A stretch of 20,616 nucleotides of DNA, from assembly GCA_020025885.1 (NCBI GenBank), contig JAHHRJ010000040.1:1-20616 (forward strand). The letters run 5' to 3'. This document shows positions 13,362 to 20,616 of the stretch, in pieces. Made by a program: the position numbers and the translations under genes. The stretch's first letter is position 1; each line of letters opens with the position of its first letter. Below the pieces are notes generated by a model, which had not been told where the DNA came from, did not search any database, and saw only the letters and a list, made by a program, of their open reading frames with translations. Source of the DNA: Butyricicoccus sp. GTDB taxonomy: Bacteria; Bacillota; Clostridia; Oscillospirales; Butyricicoccaceae.

Positions 13362-13745
13362 TTACTCAAACTTTTTATTCAGGCGTACTTCTTCCAGTGA
13401 TTTGATCAAATCTTCCAGATTCATTCCAACCTGTGCATTGATCGTTGCCACTACTGCACCCTCAACGATTGGGCAATCCACCATTTTCACATTGCTTTCC
13501 GGATAGGCTTCCAAAACCATTTCCGTTGTCATCACGGCACTGCCCATATCCATCAGCACAACAACGCCATCTTCTGCATAGACCGCATCAATCGCCTCAT
13601 AGATTTTTTGGAAGCTCGTTCCGAATGTGCCTTCATCCGTTCCGCCCGCTGCTGCAACCTTTGCTTCTCCAGCCATCAGTCTGGTATATTCCACAATGCT
13701 TTCTGCAAGGTTCTTGCTGTGCGAAACGATTACAACACCAACCAT
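13362..13745 (-). CDS. dhaM: Dihydroxyacetone kinase phosphoryl-donor subunit DhaM (EIIA domain)
   Basis: 127 aa, a single EIIA-Man-like domain, without the HPr and EI-like domains fused in E. coli DhaM. It accepts phosphate from HPr on His9 (VIVSHS) and passes it to ADP bound on DhaL. 'GTDEGTFGTSF..I..AI......DGVVVLMDMGSAVMTTEMVLE' is typical of the family. AGGAGG lies upstream of the ATG. It is the last gene of the operon, 12 bp after dhaL. EI and HPr must come from elsewhere in the genome. Confidence 0.95.
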   Translation of the reverse strand: MVGVVIVSHSKNLAESIVEYTRLMAGEAKVAAAGGTDEGTFGTSFQKIYEAIDAVYAEDGVVVLMDMGSAVMTTEMVLEAYPESNVKMVDCPIVEGAVVATINAQVGMNLEDLIKSLEEVRLNKKFE

Positions 13746-13757
13746 ACCTGCATCCTC

Positions 13758-14384
13758 CTAAAACTTTTCTGCCGCTGTCTGGATCATAAACAAGAAAGAT
13801 GTTGCACCGGGGTCTTGATGCCCAATGCCTCTTTCACCCACATAGCTTGCACGACCCTTGGTCGCAATCAACTCCTTCGTGTGCGCTACGCCAGCCGCAG
13901 CCGCCTCTGCACCCGCTCCCAAAGCTGTCTTTTCATCGTGCTCTGCTTCCCAAGTGGTTTTCATTGCCTCCATTGCAGGCACCATTGCATCCAGCATGGT
14001 CTTTTCTCCTGTGGTCGAGCGTCCTCTCTCACCCACACCCTGAATACCAATATGAAATGCATCTAGGAATTCATCGAATGTCATTTCATTCTTTCCAGCA
14101 AGCTGCATTCCCATCTTCATAAACAGCGTACCATACAATGGACCAGACGAGCCACCCACCGTAGAAACGAGGGTCATGCCTGTGGTTTTCAAAATGGTTC
14201 CAATATCCTTGTCTGCCAGCGTTTCAAGCTTGACCTTTACCGCCTCAAAGCCCTTGCACATATTGATGCCGTGGTCATTATCCCCAATTGGTCGATCCAG
14301 CTCAGTCAGGAAATCTCTTTCTGCAATAATCTTATCACTGATTTCGTTGAGCATTGCAATCAGTTTGGTCTGGTTTATTGGCAT
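13758..14384 (-). CDS. dhaL: Dihydroxyacetone kinase ADP-binding subunit DhaL
   Basis: 208 aa, normal length. DhaL carries a tightly bound ADP that is phosphorylated by DhaM and transfers phosphate to dihydroxyacetone on DhaK. The three metal-binding aspartates are at 30, 35 and 37 (ELDRPIGDNDHG), the same numbers as in E. coli. 'STVGGSSGPLYGTLF' and 'GRASYVGERGIGHQDPGATS' complete the nucleotide site. AGGAG lies before the ATG. It starts 23 bp after dhaK. The PTS-dependent type rather than the ATP-dependent single-chain DHA kinase is indicated by the separate subunits. Confidence 0.96.
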   Translation of the reverse strand: MPINQTKLIAMLNEISDKIIAERDFLTELDRPIGDNDHGINMCKGFEAVKVKLETLADKDIGTILKTTGMTLVSTVGGSSGPLYGTLFMKMGMQLAGKNEMTFDEFLDAFHIGIQGVGERGRSTTGEKTMLDAMVPAMEAMKTTWEAEHDEKTALGAGAEAAAAGVAHTKELIATKGRASYVGERGIGHQDPGATSFLFMIQTAAEKF

Positions 14385-14407
14385 ATTTATCTCCTATCTC
14401 TCTGTAC

Positions 14408-15397
14408 TTATTCCTTGTATGCTGGTGTATCCGCTTCTGCATCCAACAGCTCTTTCATCTCGTCATCCAAACGGAGCAGTGAAATCGAGAATCCAGCCAT
14501 TTCGATCGAGGTCATATAGTTGCCGACCAGCGTCTTATGTACCTTGACGCCCTTCTCTGCCAGAATATCCGAAACACGGTTGTTAACAATAAACAGCTCC
14601 ATGAGTGGTGTTGCACCTGAGCCGTTTACCAGCACAGCAACTTCATGTCCAGTGTAATCGATATCGGCAAGAATCCGTTCCATCAGCATGTCCACAACTT
14701 CATCGGCGGGGCGCAGTGCTTCTCTCTGCGTGCCCGGCTCGCCATGAATCCCAATGCCAACTTCCATTTCATCTTCTGCCAGCTCAAAGCCCGGCTTGCC
14801 AGATGCTGGAACGGTACACGGATAGATTGCCATACCCATGGTGCGTACATTATCCACGACCTTCTGTGCAACTGCCTGTACTGCATCCAAATCTGCGCCC
14901 GTCTCAGCCTTCGCACCAGCAATCTTGTGTACAAATACCGTACCTGCTACACCGCGGCGACCAACGGTATATAAGCTGTCCTTTACTGCAACATCATCGT
15001 TTACAATGACTTTCTTGACCGGAATACCGTCCATTTCTGCCATCTCGCCAGCCATCTCAAAGTTCATCACATCGCCTGTATAATTCTTAATGACCATCAA
15101 AACGCCTGCATCTGTGGAAACCGCCTTGATGCCTTCATAAATCGGTTCCGGAGAGGGTGACGTAAATACCGCACCTGCAACTGCCGCATCCAGCATCCCC
15201 GTTCCCACATAGCCGCCATGTGTGGGTTCATGTCCGCTGCCGCCGCCGCTAATGAGTGCAACCTTGCCCTGCTTCTTCTGCGTACGAACGACTACATTGT
15301 ATCCATCCAGCTTTCTAAGATACTGCGGATATGCCTTGACCATACCCAGAATCATCTGATCTTCTACCAGTGCAACATCATTGATTATTTTTTTCAT
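14408..15397 (-). CDS. dhaK: Dihydroxyacetone kinase substrate-binding subunit DhaK
   Basis: 329 aa. It binds dihydroxyacetone as a covalent hemiaminal through His218 (GIGIHGEPG; the same residue number as in E. coli), and phosphorylates it to DHAP together with DhaL and DhaM. Also visible: 'ISGGGSGHEPTHGGYVGTGMLDAAVAGAVFTSP' and 'KNYTGDVMNFEMA'. The ATG at 15397 has GGAGG eight bases upstream; the M six codons earlier has no site. It lies 36 bp after the DUF1667 gene, so it is in the same operon as the glycerol-3-phosphate enzymes. Confidence 0.97.
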   Translation of the reverse strand: MKKIINDVALVEDQMILGMVKAYPQYLRKLDGYNVVVRTQKKQGKVALISGGGSGHEPTHGGYVGTGMLDAAVAGAVFTSPSPEPIYEGIKAVSTDAGVLMVIKNYTGDVMNFEMAGEMAEMDGIPVKKVIVNDDVAVKDSLYTVGRRGVAGTVFVHKIAGAKAETGADLDAVQAVAQKVVDNVRTMGMAIYPCTVPASGKPGFELAEDEMEVGIGIHGEPGTQREALRPADEVVDMLMERILADIDYTGHEVAVLVNGSGATPLMELFIVNNRVSDILAEKGVKVHKTLVGNYMTSIEMAGFSISLLRLDDEMKELLDAEADTPAYKE

Positions 15398-15433
15398 ATG
15401 TAAGTCCTCCTGCATGAGAAATATAACATCAAG

Positions 15434-15799
15434 TTATTGACACACAACGTTTCTTGTTGCAACGATATCCACACCCGTTCCTAGGATATCCGACACAATG
15501 GCCTGTCCAATGCATACCGGTGCGGCAACTTCCACGCTTTGCAATATCCGCACGCAGTCAAAAATCTTATCCTTTGGAATATCTGCCGCCGTCTTGACCG
15601 AAACCACTGGCAAACGTCCGCCGATCACCTTTACGGTGCTTGTCACAATACGGGTCGGGTTGGTCATCTCTTTTCTGGCGTGATTCTCACCGATCTTGCA
15701 AGTATTTCCGGTGATTGAAACGATCTCGTCTCCATTCATTTCCAATGTAATTGCACAACCAAGTGGGCAGCCAATACAGGTCAAATTCACTGTTTTCAT
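15434..15799 (-). CDS. DUF1667 protein, putative Fe-S subunit of glycerol-3-phosphate oxidation
   Basis: 121 aa. The N-terminus has Cys8, Cys11, Cys15 and Cys34 in a CxxCxxxC...C pattern ('TCIGCPLGCAITLE ... GNTCKIG') like the 4Fe-4S domain of molybdopterin oxidoreductases, and the rest is a small conserved DUF1667 fold ('ARKEMTNPTRIVTSTVKVIGGRLPVVSVKT'). Genes of this family regularly follow a GlpA-like dehydrogenase and an FAD/NAD oxidoreductase in Clostridia and Thermotoga, so an electron-transfer role is inferred. The start is one base after the preceding stop, with GGAGGGC inside that gene's last codons, indicating coupling and probably a fixed complex stoichiometry. Confidence 0.88.
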   Translation of the reverse strand: MKTVNLTCIGCPLGCAITLEMNGDEIVSITGNTCKIGENHARKEMTNPTRIVTSTVKVIGGRLPVVSVKTAADIPKDKIFDCVRILQSVEVAAPVCIGQAIVSDILGTGVDIVATRNVVCQ

Positions 15800-15800
15800 A

Positions 15801-17066
15801 TTATACGCCCTCCAGCTTCACACACAGCGCATCCGCATCTGAATGCTCTAAGATTGCCTGACACTTGAGCTGCACGGTTTCCATCTCGCCCGGTGCCATG
15901 ATCCTTCGTTTCCGGCTGTAAAGCAAGGTATCTCCAGCATAAACTGCAATTTTTTTATCCTGATATACCCCATCTACACGAAAGCGGAGCGTAACCGTTC
16001 CGTCTGGGTCAAGCGCATTCGGGCGAACCGAGGACGGCACGGTATAGCGCACGCCATCCATCCCCTGCACCGCCATGGTCTTGCCCGCAACCTCTCTAAC
16101 ACCATGAATATATCCCGCCGCATGGCGTCCTGCATTTGCCGCCTCTTCGGAAACATAATCCACCAGATCATGCACATGCAGTACATTGCCTGCCGCAAAT
16201 ACCCCCGGAATGCTTGTCTCCAAACTTTCATTGACTGCTGGTCCATTGGTCACAGGGTTCAGATGCACACCTGCACCGCGACTGAGTTCATTTTCCGGAA
16301 TCAAACCGCAAGATAACAGCAGGGTATCACATGCATAGTATTCTTCTGTGCCCTGTACTGGCTTTCCATTCTTGGCTCTGGCAAGTGTAATGCCTTCAAC
16401 ACGCTTCTTGCCGTGGATCTCTACGACGGTATGGCTAAGTTTTAATGGAATCCCGAAATCATCCAAGCACTGTACGATATTTCGCTTCAAACCGCCTGAA
16501 TATGGCATAAGCTCCGCAACGACCTGTACTTGTGCGCCTTCCAACGTCATGCGCCGCGCCATAATGAGTCCAATATCACCCGAACCCAGGATCGCGACCT
16601 TTCGACCGGGCAGATAGCCTTCCATGTTCACGAGCCGCTGCGCCGTACCTGCTGTATAAATACCTGCCGGACGGGAGCCTGGGATATTGAGCGCACCTCT
16701 GGGACGTTCACGACATCCCATCGCCAGCAAAACAGCAGTTGGATGGAGTTGGAATAAGCCGTCCTCACGATTCATTGCAGTCACGGTTTTGTCCGATGCC
16801 AGATCGAGCACCATTGTGTTCAGCTTATAGTCGATCTCGCGTGCTTTCACCTGCTCAATAAATCGCGCCGCATACTCTGGACCTGTGAGCTCTTCCTTAA
16901 ATGTATGCAGACCAAAACCATTGTGAATACACTGATTCAAAATACCTCCCAACTCATTGTCGCGCTCTAAAATAAGGATTTTGTGAACGCCTGCATCTCT
17001 TGCGGCTGTTGCGGCTGACAATCCTGCCGGACCGCCGCCAATGATAACAAGATCGTACTCTTTCAT
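15801..17066 (-). CDS. FAD/NAD(P)-dependent oxidoreductase, GlpA partner
   Basis: 421 aa. Two Rossmann motifs are present: FAD-binding 'YDLVIIGGGPAGLSAATAARDAG' at about residues 4-26 and NAD(P)-binding 'GRKVAILGSGDIGLIMARRM' at about 182-201, plus the 'SIPGVFAAGNVLHVHDLVDYV' FAD site, typical of class II pyridine nucleotide-disulfide-type oxidoreductases. There is no redox-active CxxxxC pair near the N-terminus; 'NQCIHNGFG' has a single Cys. The start at 17066 follows GGAGG; the 494-aa reading extends into glpA. It lies 10 bp after the glpA-like gene. It probably passes electrons from glycerol-3-phosphate to NAD or a ferredoxin-like carrier as part of a three-subunit complex (inference from context). 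Confidence 0.9.
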   Translation of the reverse strand: MKEYDLVIIGGGPAGLSAATAARDAGVHKILILERDNELGGILNQCIHNGFGLHTFKEELTGPEYAARFIEQVKAREIDYKLNTMVLDLASDKTVTAMNREDGLFQLHPTAVLLAMGCRERPRGALNIPGSRPAGIYTAGTAQRLVNMEGYLPGRKVAILGSGDIGLIMARRMTLEGAQVQVVAELMPYSGGLKRNIVQCLDDFGIPLKLSHTVVEIHGKKRVEGITLARAKNGKPVQGTEEYYACDTLLLSCGLIPENELSRGAGVHLNPVTNGPAVNESLETSIPGVFAAGNVLHVHDLVDYVSEEAANAGRHAAGYIHGVREVAGKTMAVQGMDGVRYTVPSSVRPNALDPDGTVTLRFRVDGVYQDKKIAVYAGDTLLYSRKRRIMAPGEMETVQLKCQAILEHSDADALCVKLEGV

Positions 17067-17076
17067 AACAGCCTCC

Positions 17077-18507
17077 TTACAGCGCGTCCTTATTGATGCC
17101 AACAATGAGTTTAGAGTCCTTTCCTGCCTTGGTGATCTCTTCCATCCGAACGCCGAGTTCTCTTGAAAGAATCTCCATGACCTTGGGACTGCAAAAACCA
17201 CCTTGACAGCGTCCCATGCCCGCTCGGGTACGGCGCTTGATGCCGTCAATGCTTCTTGCACCCGGTACCCGATGGATTGCGTCAATCATTTCACCTTCCG
17301 TCACCGTTTCACAGCGGCAAACAACCGTACCATAAGCAGGATTCTGTTTGATAAGGGCACTCCGCTCCTCCAGCGGCAATGTTTTTGGATCAAGGATACC
17401 TTTGCGTGTACCATCAAATTGAGGGTTATCCTCTAAATGCAAAATTCCATTTACGATTTCTGCCACCATCACACCGATCGCAGGCGCACTGGACAGACCC
17501 GGAGATTCGATCGCCGCACAGTCTACGAAGCCGGGCTTGACCTCTCCAATAAAGAATTCATGCCGCGCTTCATGTGCACGCAGTCCGGCAAAGCTTGTAA
17601 TGGTCTGGCGTAGTGGCAAATTCTTGACGGCTATGCCTGATTTCTGCCGTACTTCATCGAGTCCCATCTGCGTGGTTGCTGTATTATCTTTGTCCTCAAT
17701 ATCGATCGCAGTTGGACCTACAATAATATTGCCATGCACAGTCGGCGCAACCAGTACACCCTTGCCCAGTTTCCCCGGAAGCTGGAAAATGGTATTTTTC
17801 ACAAATCCGCCTGTTGCTCTGTCTAACAGGAAATAATCTCCGCGTCGCGGCGTGATCTTCATCTTATCCTCTGTAATCATGTTGTGAATCTGATCGGCAT
17901 ATACGCCCGCCGCATTGACCACAGCTTTTGTTTCCAGATCTCCTTGCACAGTCGAGACTTTCCAGCCGCCTTGTATAGGGGTAACACCAGTGACTTCACT
18001 GTCAAACTGGAACTTCACGCCATTTCTTGCGGCATTCTCTGCCAAAGCAAAGGTCAACCCAAAGGGACAGATAATACCGCCTGTTGGTGCATAGAGTGCC
18101 GCAACTGCCTCGTCTGAGATATTCGGTTCCATCTGCCGAAGTTCATCTCGCTCGATGATACGCAATCCCTGCACACCATTTGCTTTGCCGTTTTCATAAA
18201 GCTGTATCAGATTGGGGCGATCTTCTTCGCGCATCATAATAACAAGGGAACCGTTGACCTTAAAATGGATATCCAAGTCTTTTGCAAGCTGCGGCATCAT
18301 CTGGCTTCCCTGTACATTGAGCTTTGCCATCAGACTACCGTGCTTTGCATCATATCCTGCATGAACGATGGCAGAATTGGCTTTTGATGTTCCACAACAA
18401 ACATCTTCCTCTCGTTCTACCACCAAAATATTCGCCTTTTTACGCGATAGCTCTCGCGCAATGGCACAGCCAGAAACACCTGCACCAATGATAATCACAT
18501 CATACAC
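17077..18507 (-). CDS. glpA: Anaerobic glycerol-3-phosphate dehydrogenase-like FAD protein (GlpA family)
   Basis: 476 aa. It oxidises glycerol-3-phosphate to DHAP. The FAD Rossmann motif GAGVSG is at residues 8-13 with 'ANILVVERE' ending the fold, and a DAO-type domain reaches about residue 360 ('VNAAGVYADQI', 'PRRGDYFLLDR', 'GLRAH'). The C-terminal BFD-type [2Fe-2S] domain has Cys397, Cys399, Cys434 and Cys439 ('VVCRCETVTEGEM ... GMGRCQGGFCSP'). I choose the GTG at 18507 because homologues begin MYDVIIIGAG and GGAAAGG lies 10 bases upstream; an ATG 22 codons earlier lacks a site. It is 204 bp after glpK. The set lacks a GlpC-like membrane subunit in the window. Confidence 0.9.
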   Translation of the reverse strand: MYDVIIIGAGVSGCAIARELSRKKANILVVEREEDVCCGTSKANSAIVHAGYDAKHGSLMAKLNVQGSQMMPQLAKDLDIHFKVNGSLVIMMREEDRPNLIQLYENGKANGVQGLRIIERDELRQMEPNISDEAVAALYAPTGGIICPFGLTFALAENAARNGVKFQFDSEVTGVTPIQGGWKVSTVQGDLETKAVVNAAGVYADQIHNMITEDKMKITPRRGDYFLLDRATGGFVKNTIFQLPGKLGKGVLVAPTVHGNIIVGPTAIDIEDKDNTATTQMGLDEVRQKSGIAVKNLPLRQTITSFAGLRAHEARHEFFIGEVKPGFVDCAAIESPGLSSAPAIGVMVAEIVNGILHLEDNPQFDGTRKGILDPKTLPLEERSALIKQNPAYGTVVCRCETVTEGEMIDAIHRVPGARSIDGIKRRTRAGMGRCQGGFCSPKVMEILSRELGVRMEEITKAGKDSKLIVGINKDAL

Positions 18508-18711
18508 GAACAACACACCTTTCCAAAATGGGGAGAATCCTCCATTTGAGACAGCGAGGGAGCAACCTCTCATCTCGGTTTGTCTTGCCGTTTGGCTTCA
18601 CGCAAAATTACGTCTGACCCATTGAGGCGATGGAACTATGCCATCGTCTCAGCTCTCTTTTAGAGTATATTTGCGTGCTCGCTGTCTGATTCAATCAGCA
18701 TATGCTCTGCC
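18508..18711 (-). promoter_or_regulatory. glpK-glpA spacer with hairpins
   Basis: 204 bp without a credible gene, the largest gap within the glycerol operon. TGAGGCGATGG (18623-18633) pairs with CCATCGTCTCA (18641-18651) with one G-T contact; there is no U-run on the minus strand, so it is unlikely to be a terminator there. A second dyad AAATGG/CCATTT lies just before the glpA ribosome binding site. The spacer may set different message levels for glpK and glpA. I see no clear promoter. Confidence 0.4.
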
Positions 18712-20208
18712 TTATTCTTCTTTTGCCCAGTTATAGGAACATTTCACAGCCTTATTCCAGCCACAAATACGTTTTTCTCTTTCTTCTGCCCCAATATCAG
18801 GCTCAAAGGTACGGTCGATCATCCAGTTTGCAATGACATCTTCCTTGCTCTTCCAATAGCCAACTGCCAAGCCTGCGAGATATGCCGCACCCATTGCAGT
18901 CGTCTCTACACAGCGCGGACGATGCACAGGTGCATCAATAATATCCGCCTGTGTCTGCATCAGATAGTTGTTTTCCGAAGCACCACCATCGACCTTGAGT
19001 GCTGCGAGCTTAATGCCCGAGTCTGCCTTCATTGCCTGAAGCACATCATTGGTTTGATAACACAGACTATCCAGCGTCGCGCGAATAATATGATACTTAT
19101 TCACACCACGGGTCAGTCCCACGATCGTGCCTCTTGCATATTGATCCCAATGCGGTGCACCCAGACCAGTAAACGCAGGCACAACATAGCATCCATTCGT
19201 ATCCTTTACTTTTCTCGCCATATACTCAGAGTCTGGCGAAGAATCAATGAGCTTCAGCTCATCACGCAGCCACTGGATCGCTGCACCTGCTACAAAGATG
19301 GAACCTTCCAGCGCATACTCTACCTTGCCGTCTAAGCCCCAAGCAATGGTCGTCAGCAGTCCATTTTTGCTGAAAACGGGCTTTTCGCCGGTATTCATCA
19401 GCATAAAGCAGCCTGTGCCATAGGTATTCTTTGCTTCACCTGGCTTAAAACAGGTCTGTCCGAACAGTGCCGCATGCTGGTCACCAGCCGCACCAGAAAT
19501 CGGGATCGATGCGCCAAAATACTGTGCCAAAGTATCCCCATAAACGCCGCTGCTGGGCTTCACCTCTGGGAGCATAGACTTTGGAATATTCAGCTCTGAA
19601 AGGATCTCGTCATCCCATTCCAGCGTATTGATATTAAAGAGCATCGTGCGGGATGCGTTGGAGTAATCAGTCGCATGTACCTTGCCGCCTGTGAGCTTCC
19701 AAATCAGCCAGCTGTCCACGTTGCCAAACAGCAGCTCGCCCTTTTCCGCCTTTTCACGTGCACCGGGTACATTTTCCAGCATCCAGCGAATCTTGGTGCC
19801 CGAGAAATATGCATCAATCACAAGCCCCGTCTTCTCTCGGATCTTATCCGTCCACCCCTTTTCCTTCAAAGAGTCACAGTATTCACTGGTACGGCGGCAC
19901 TGCCAAACAATAGCGTGATAAATCGGCTCACCGGTATTTTTATCCCAAACGATCGTGGTCTCGCGCTGATTTGTAATACCAATTGCAGCAATATCCCCTG
20001 CGGTTGCATTGATGTTTGCCATTGCCTGCTGTGCAACCTCGAGCTGCGTGGACCAGATCTCATTGGCATCATGCTCTACCCAACCCGGCTTTGGGAAATA
20101 TTGTGTAAACTCTTTCTGTGCAACAGAACACACATCACAAGTTTCATTAAAAAGAATACAGCGGTTAGAAGTTGTGCCTGCGTCTAATGCCATAATATAC
20201 TTTGCCAT
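18712..20208 (-). CDS. glpK: Glycerol kinase
   Basis: 498 aa, the normal length. It phosphorylates glycerol with ATP to glycerol-3-phosphate, trapping it in the cell. FGGY-kinase features: 'YIMALDAGTTSNRCILFN' (phosphate 1 loop), 'GITNQRETTIVWDKNTGEPIYHAIVWQCRRT', 'GNVDSWLIWKLTGG' with the catalytic-base region 'SNASRTMLFNI', 'GAAGDQHAALFG' and 'LKVDGGASENNYLMQTQADI'. GGAGG precedes the ATG. At the place where many Firmicutes enzymes have the HPr-phosphorylated His (the 'YHFFG' loop, near residue 230) this protein reads LAQYFG, so that control may be missing. It is the first clear gene of the operon; no glycerol facilitator gene is present in the window. Confidence 0.98.
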   Translation of the reverse strand: MAKYIMALDAGTTSNRCILFNETCDVCSVAQKEFTQYFPKPGWVEHDANEIWSTQLEVAQQAMANINATAGDIAAIGITNQRETTIVWDKNTGEPIYHAIVWQCRRTSEYCDSLKEKGWTDKIREKTGLVIDAYFSGTKIRWMLENVPGAREKAEKGELLFGNVDSWLIWKLTGGKVHATDYSNASRTMLFNINTLEWDDEILSELNIPKSMLPEVKPSSGVYGDTLAQYFGASIPISGAAGDQHAALFGQTCFKPGEAKNTYGTGCFMLMNTGEKPVFSKNGLLTTIAWGLDGKVEYALEGSIFVAGAAIQWLRDELKLIDSSPDSEYMARKVKDTNGCYVVPAFTGLGAPHWDQYARGTIVGLTRGVNKYHIIRATLDSLCYQTNDVLQAMKADSGIKLAALKVDGGASENNYLMQTQADIIDAPVHRPRCVETTAMGAAYLAGLAVGYWKSKEDVIANWMIDRTFEPDIGAEEREKRICGWNKAVKCSYNWAKEE

Positions 20209-20226
20209 TTCAAATTCCTCCTGCTT

Positions 20227-20367
20227 TCAAGTAAAAGTTAAATTTGATCTCTTTTCGTGCAAAAATACAGCCTGTGCACATGCGGTGGCTCGCTGTATCT
20301 GCCTCATGGAATGTGATAATATTTGGCGCTTGATTTGACTGCGGGAACCCGTTTCTGTTTCTGTCAA
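20227..20367 (-). CDS. Possible 46-aa leader ORF upstream of glpK
   Basis: A TTG start at 20367 has AAAGGAG 6-7 bases upstream and opens a 46-codon frame (MTETETGSRSQIKRQILSHS..., ending SNLTFT) that stops 18 bp before the glpK ATG. It is basic and polar, without a membrane segment or a recognisable domain. The start codon lies in a possible TTGAC/GTCAA stem, and the frame runs across a terminator-like hairpin. It could be a leader peptide or an unrelated open frame; the rare start and lack of known relatives keep confidence low. Confidence 0.3.
   Translation of the reverse strand: MTETETGSRSQIKRQILSHSMRQIQRATACAQAVFLHEKRSNLTFT
20261..20297 (-). terminator. Terminator-like hairpin in the glpK leader
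   Basis: TACAGC (20292-20297) pairs with GCTGTA (20266-20271), enclosing a 20-nt loop, and five U residues follow (20261-20265) on the minus strand. It lies between the putative promoter and glpK. In B. subtilis, glycerol genes have leader terminators overcome by GlpP with glycerol-3-phosphate; this could be a comparable attenuator, although the short stem makes it weak. Confidence 0.3.
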
Positions 20368-20411
20368 GAAAACTCCTTTCCTGTGATATTCTGCCTTTTT
20401 GAACTATCTAT

Positions 20412-20440
20412 ATAGTACTACCAATCTATGATAATTTCAA
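20412..20440 (-). promoter_or_regulatory. Candidate promoter of the glycerol operon
   Basis: TTGAAA (20435-20440), a 17-bp spacer and TACTAT (20412-20417) on the minus strand. The expected start near 20405 gives a leader of about 195 nt ahead of glpK. The -35 matches five of six bases and the -10 four of six. The surrounding sequence is AT-rich, as is usual for promoters. Confidence 0.5.
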
Positions 20441-20510
20441 TCATTTTCATACAATATACACAATTTTTTGTGTCACCTCGCCAATTGCAGATATTCTGCA
20501 CAAATCGCAT
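20418..20510 (-). CDS. Possible 30-aa small protein upstream of glpK
   Basis: An ATG at 20510 is preceded by TTTGGAGGAATTTTT, a strong ribosome binding site, and opens a 30-codon frame beginning MRFVQNICNWRG and ending EIIIDW. It has three Cys in a 'C...C..C' arrangement. No family is recognised. It overlaps the putative operon promoter, so it would be made from an upstream transcript. A good ribosome binding site is the only strong argument. Confidence 0.3.
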   Translation of the reverse strand: MRFVQNICNWRGDTKNCVYCMKMIEIIIDW

Positions 20511-20567
20511 AAAAATTCCTCCAAATATACTCTATGTATAAAGGAAGAGGGCTTTCATCCATTCTAG

Positions 20568-20616
20568 GGGTTGTCTGAAAAATAAAAGTTGCACAAACAG
20601 CAGAGATATGCGAATA
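20568..20616. mobile_element. Probable end of an IS-like element, cut by the window edge
   Basis: GGGTTGTCTGAAAA (20568-20581), preceded by CTAG, matches the end of the MITE-like element at 13226-13239 in 11 of 14 bases, and that copy is likewise preceded by TAG. This suggests that a related insertion sequence or MITE begins here and extends beyond the window. No transposase can be seen in the 49 bp available. Confidence 0.4.

Noticed and set aside
18623..18651. Terminator after glpK
   Set aside because: The stem is good but no U-tract follows on the minus strand, and glpA downstream appears to belong to the same operon.

Overview
The window looks like a chromosomal segment of a low-to-moderate GC Gram-positive anaerobe, most likely a gut Clostridia (Oscillospirales-like; genus not resolvable by eye). 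Reasons: strong GGAGG-type ribosome binding sites, the secY-adk-map-KOW-infA-rpmJ-rpsM-rpsK-rpsD-rpoA-rplQ order, the KOW gene between map and infA, and the glpK/glpA/FAD-oxidoreductase/DUF1667 set. Every gene I can support lies on the minus strand, so transcription runs from high to low coordinates. I see no rRNA, tRNA, CRISPR array or intact transposase gene.

In transcription order: (1) 20616-20209 is the upstream region of the glycerol operon. It holds the probable end of an insertion-sequence-like element (20568 to the window edge), a sigma-A-like promoter (20412-20440), two possible short ORFs and a terminator-like hairpin in the leader. (2) 20208-13362 is a glycerol/dihydroxyacetone operon: glpK, glpA-like dehydrogenase, a second FAD/NAD oxidoreductase, a DUF1667 Cys-motif protein, then dhaK, dhaL, dhaM. 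Glycerol goes to glycerol-3-phosphate and then DHAP; the PTS-linked DhaKLM set phosphorylates free dihydroxyacetone to the same DHAP. (3) 13361-12671 is about 690 bp without a protein gene. It holds a MITE-like element, a long hairpin, a near-consensus promoter, a GC-rich structured stretch, a strong intrinsic terminator with promoter motifs overlapping it, and a two-tier hairpin next to the rpsH ribosome binding site.

(4) 12670-3527 is the second part of the spc operon plus the alpha operon: rpsH, rplF, rplR, rpsE, rpmD, rplO, secY, adk, map, KOW protein, infA, rpmJ, rpsM, rpsK, rpsD, rpoA, rplQ, closed by a textbook terminator at 3461-3508. The usual rplN-rplX-rplE-rpsN stretch is not upstream of rpsH, so the ribosomal cluster is broken here. 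A 269-bp spacer between rpmJ and rpsM is unusually long and rich in hairpins.

(5) 3353-131 is a visibly more AT-rich accessory segment. It encodes a membrane-tethered XRE-type regulator, a small secreted beta-rich protein, a 323-aa secreted protein of unknown function and a beta-propeller-like lipoprotein, ending in an intrinsic terminator at 49-80. I see no unmistakable new system. The best candidates for something undescribed are the structured RNA region upstream of rpsH, the glpK leader, and the tethered regulator with its secreted neighbours.
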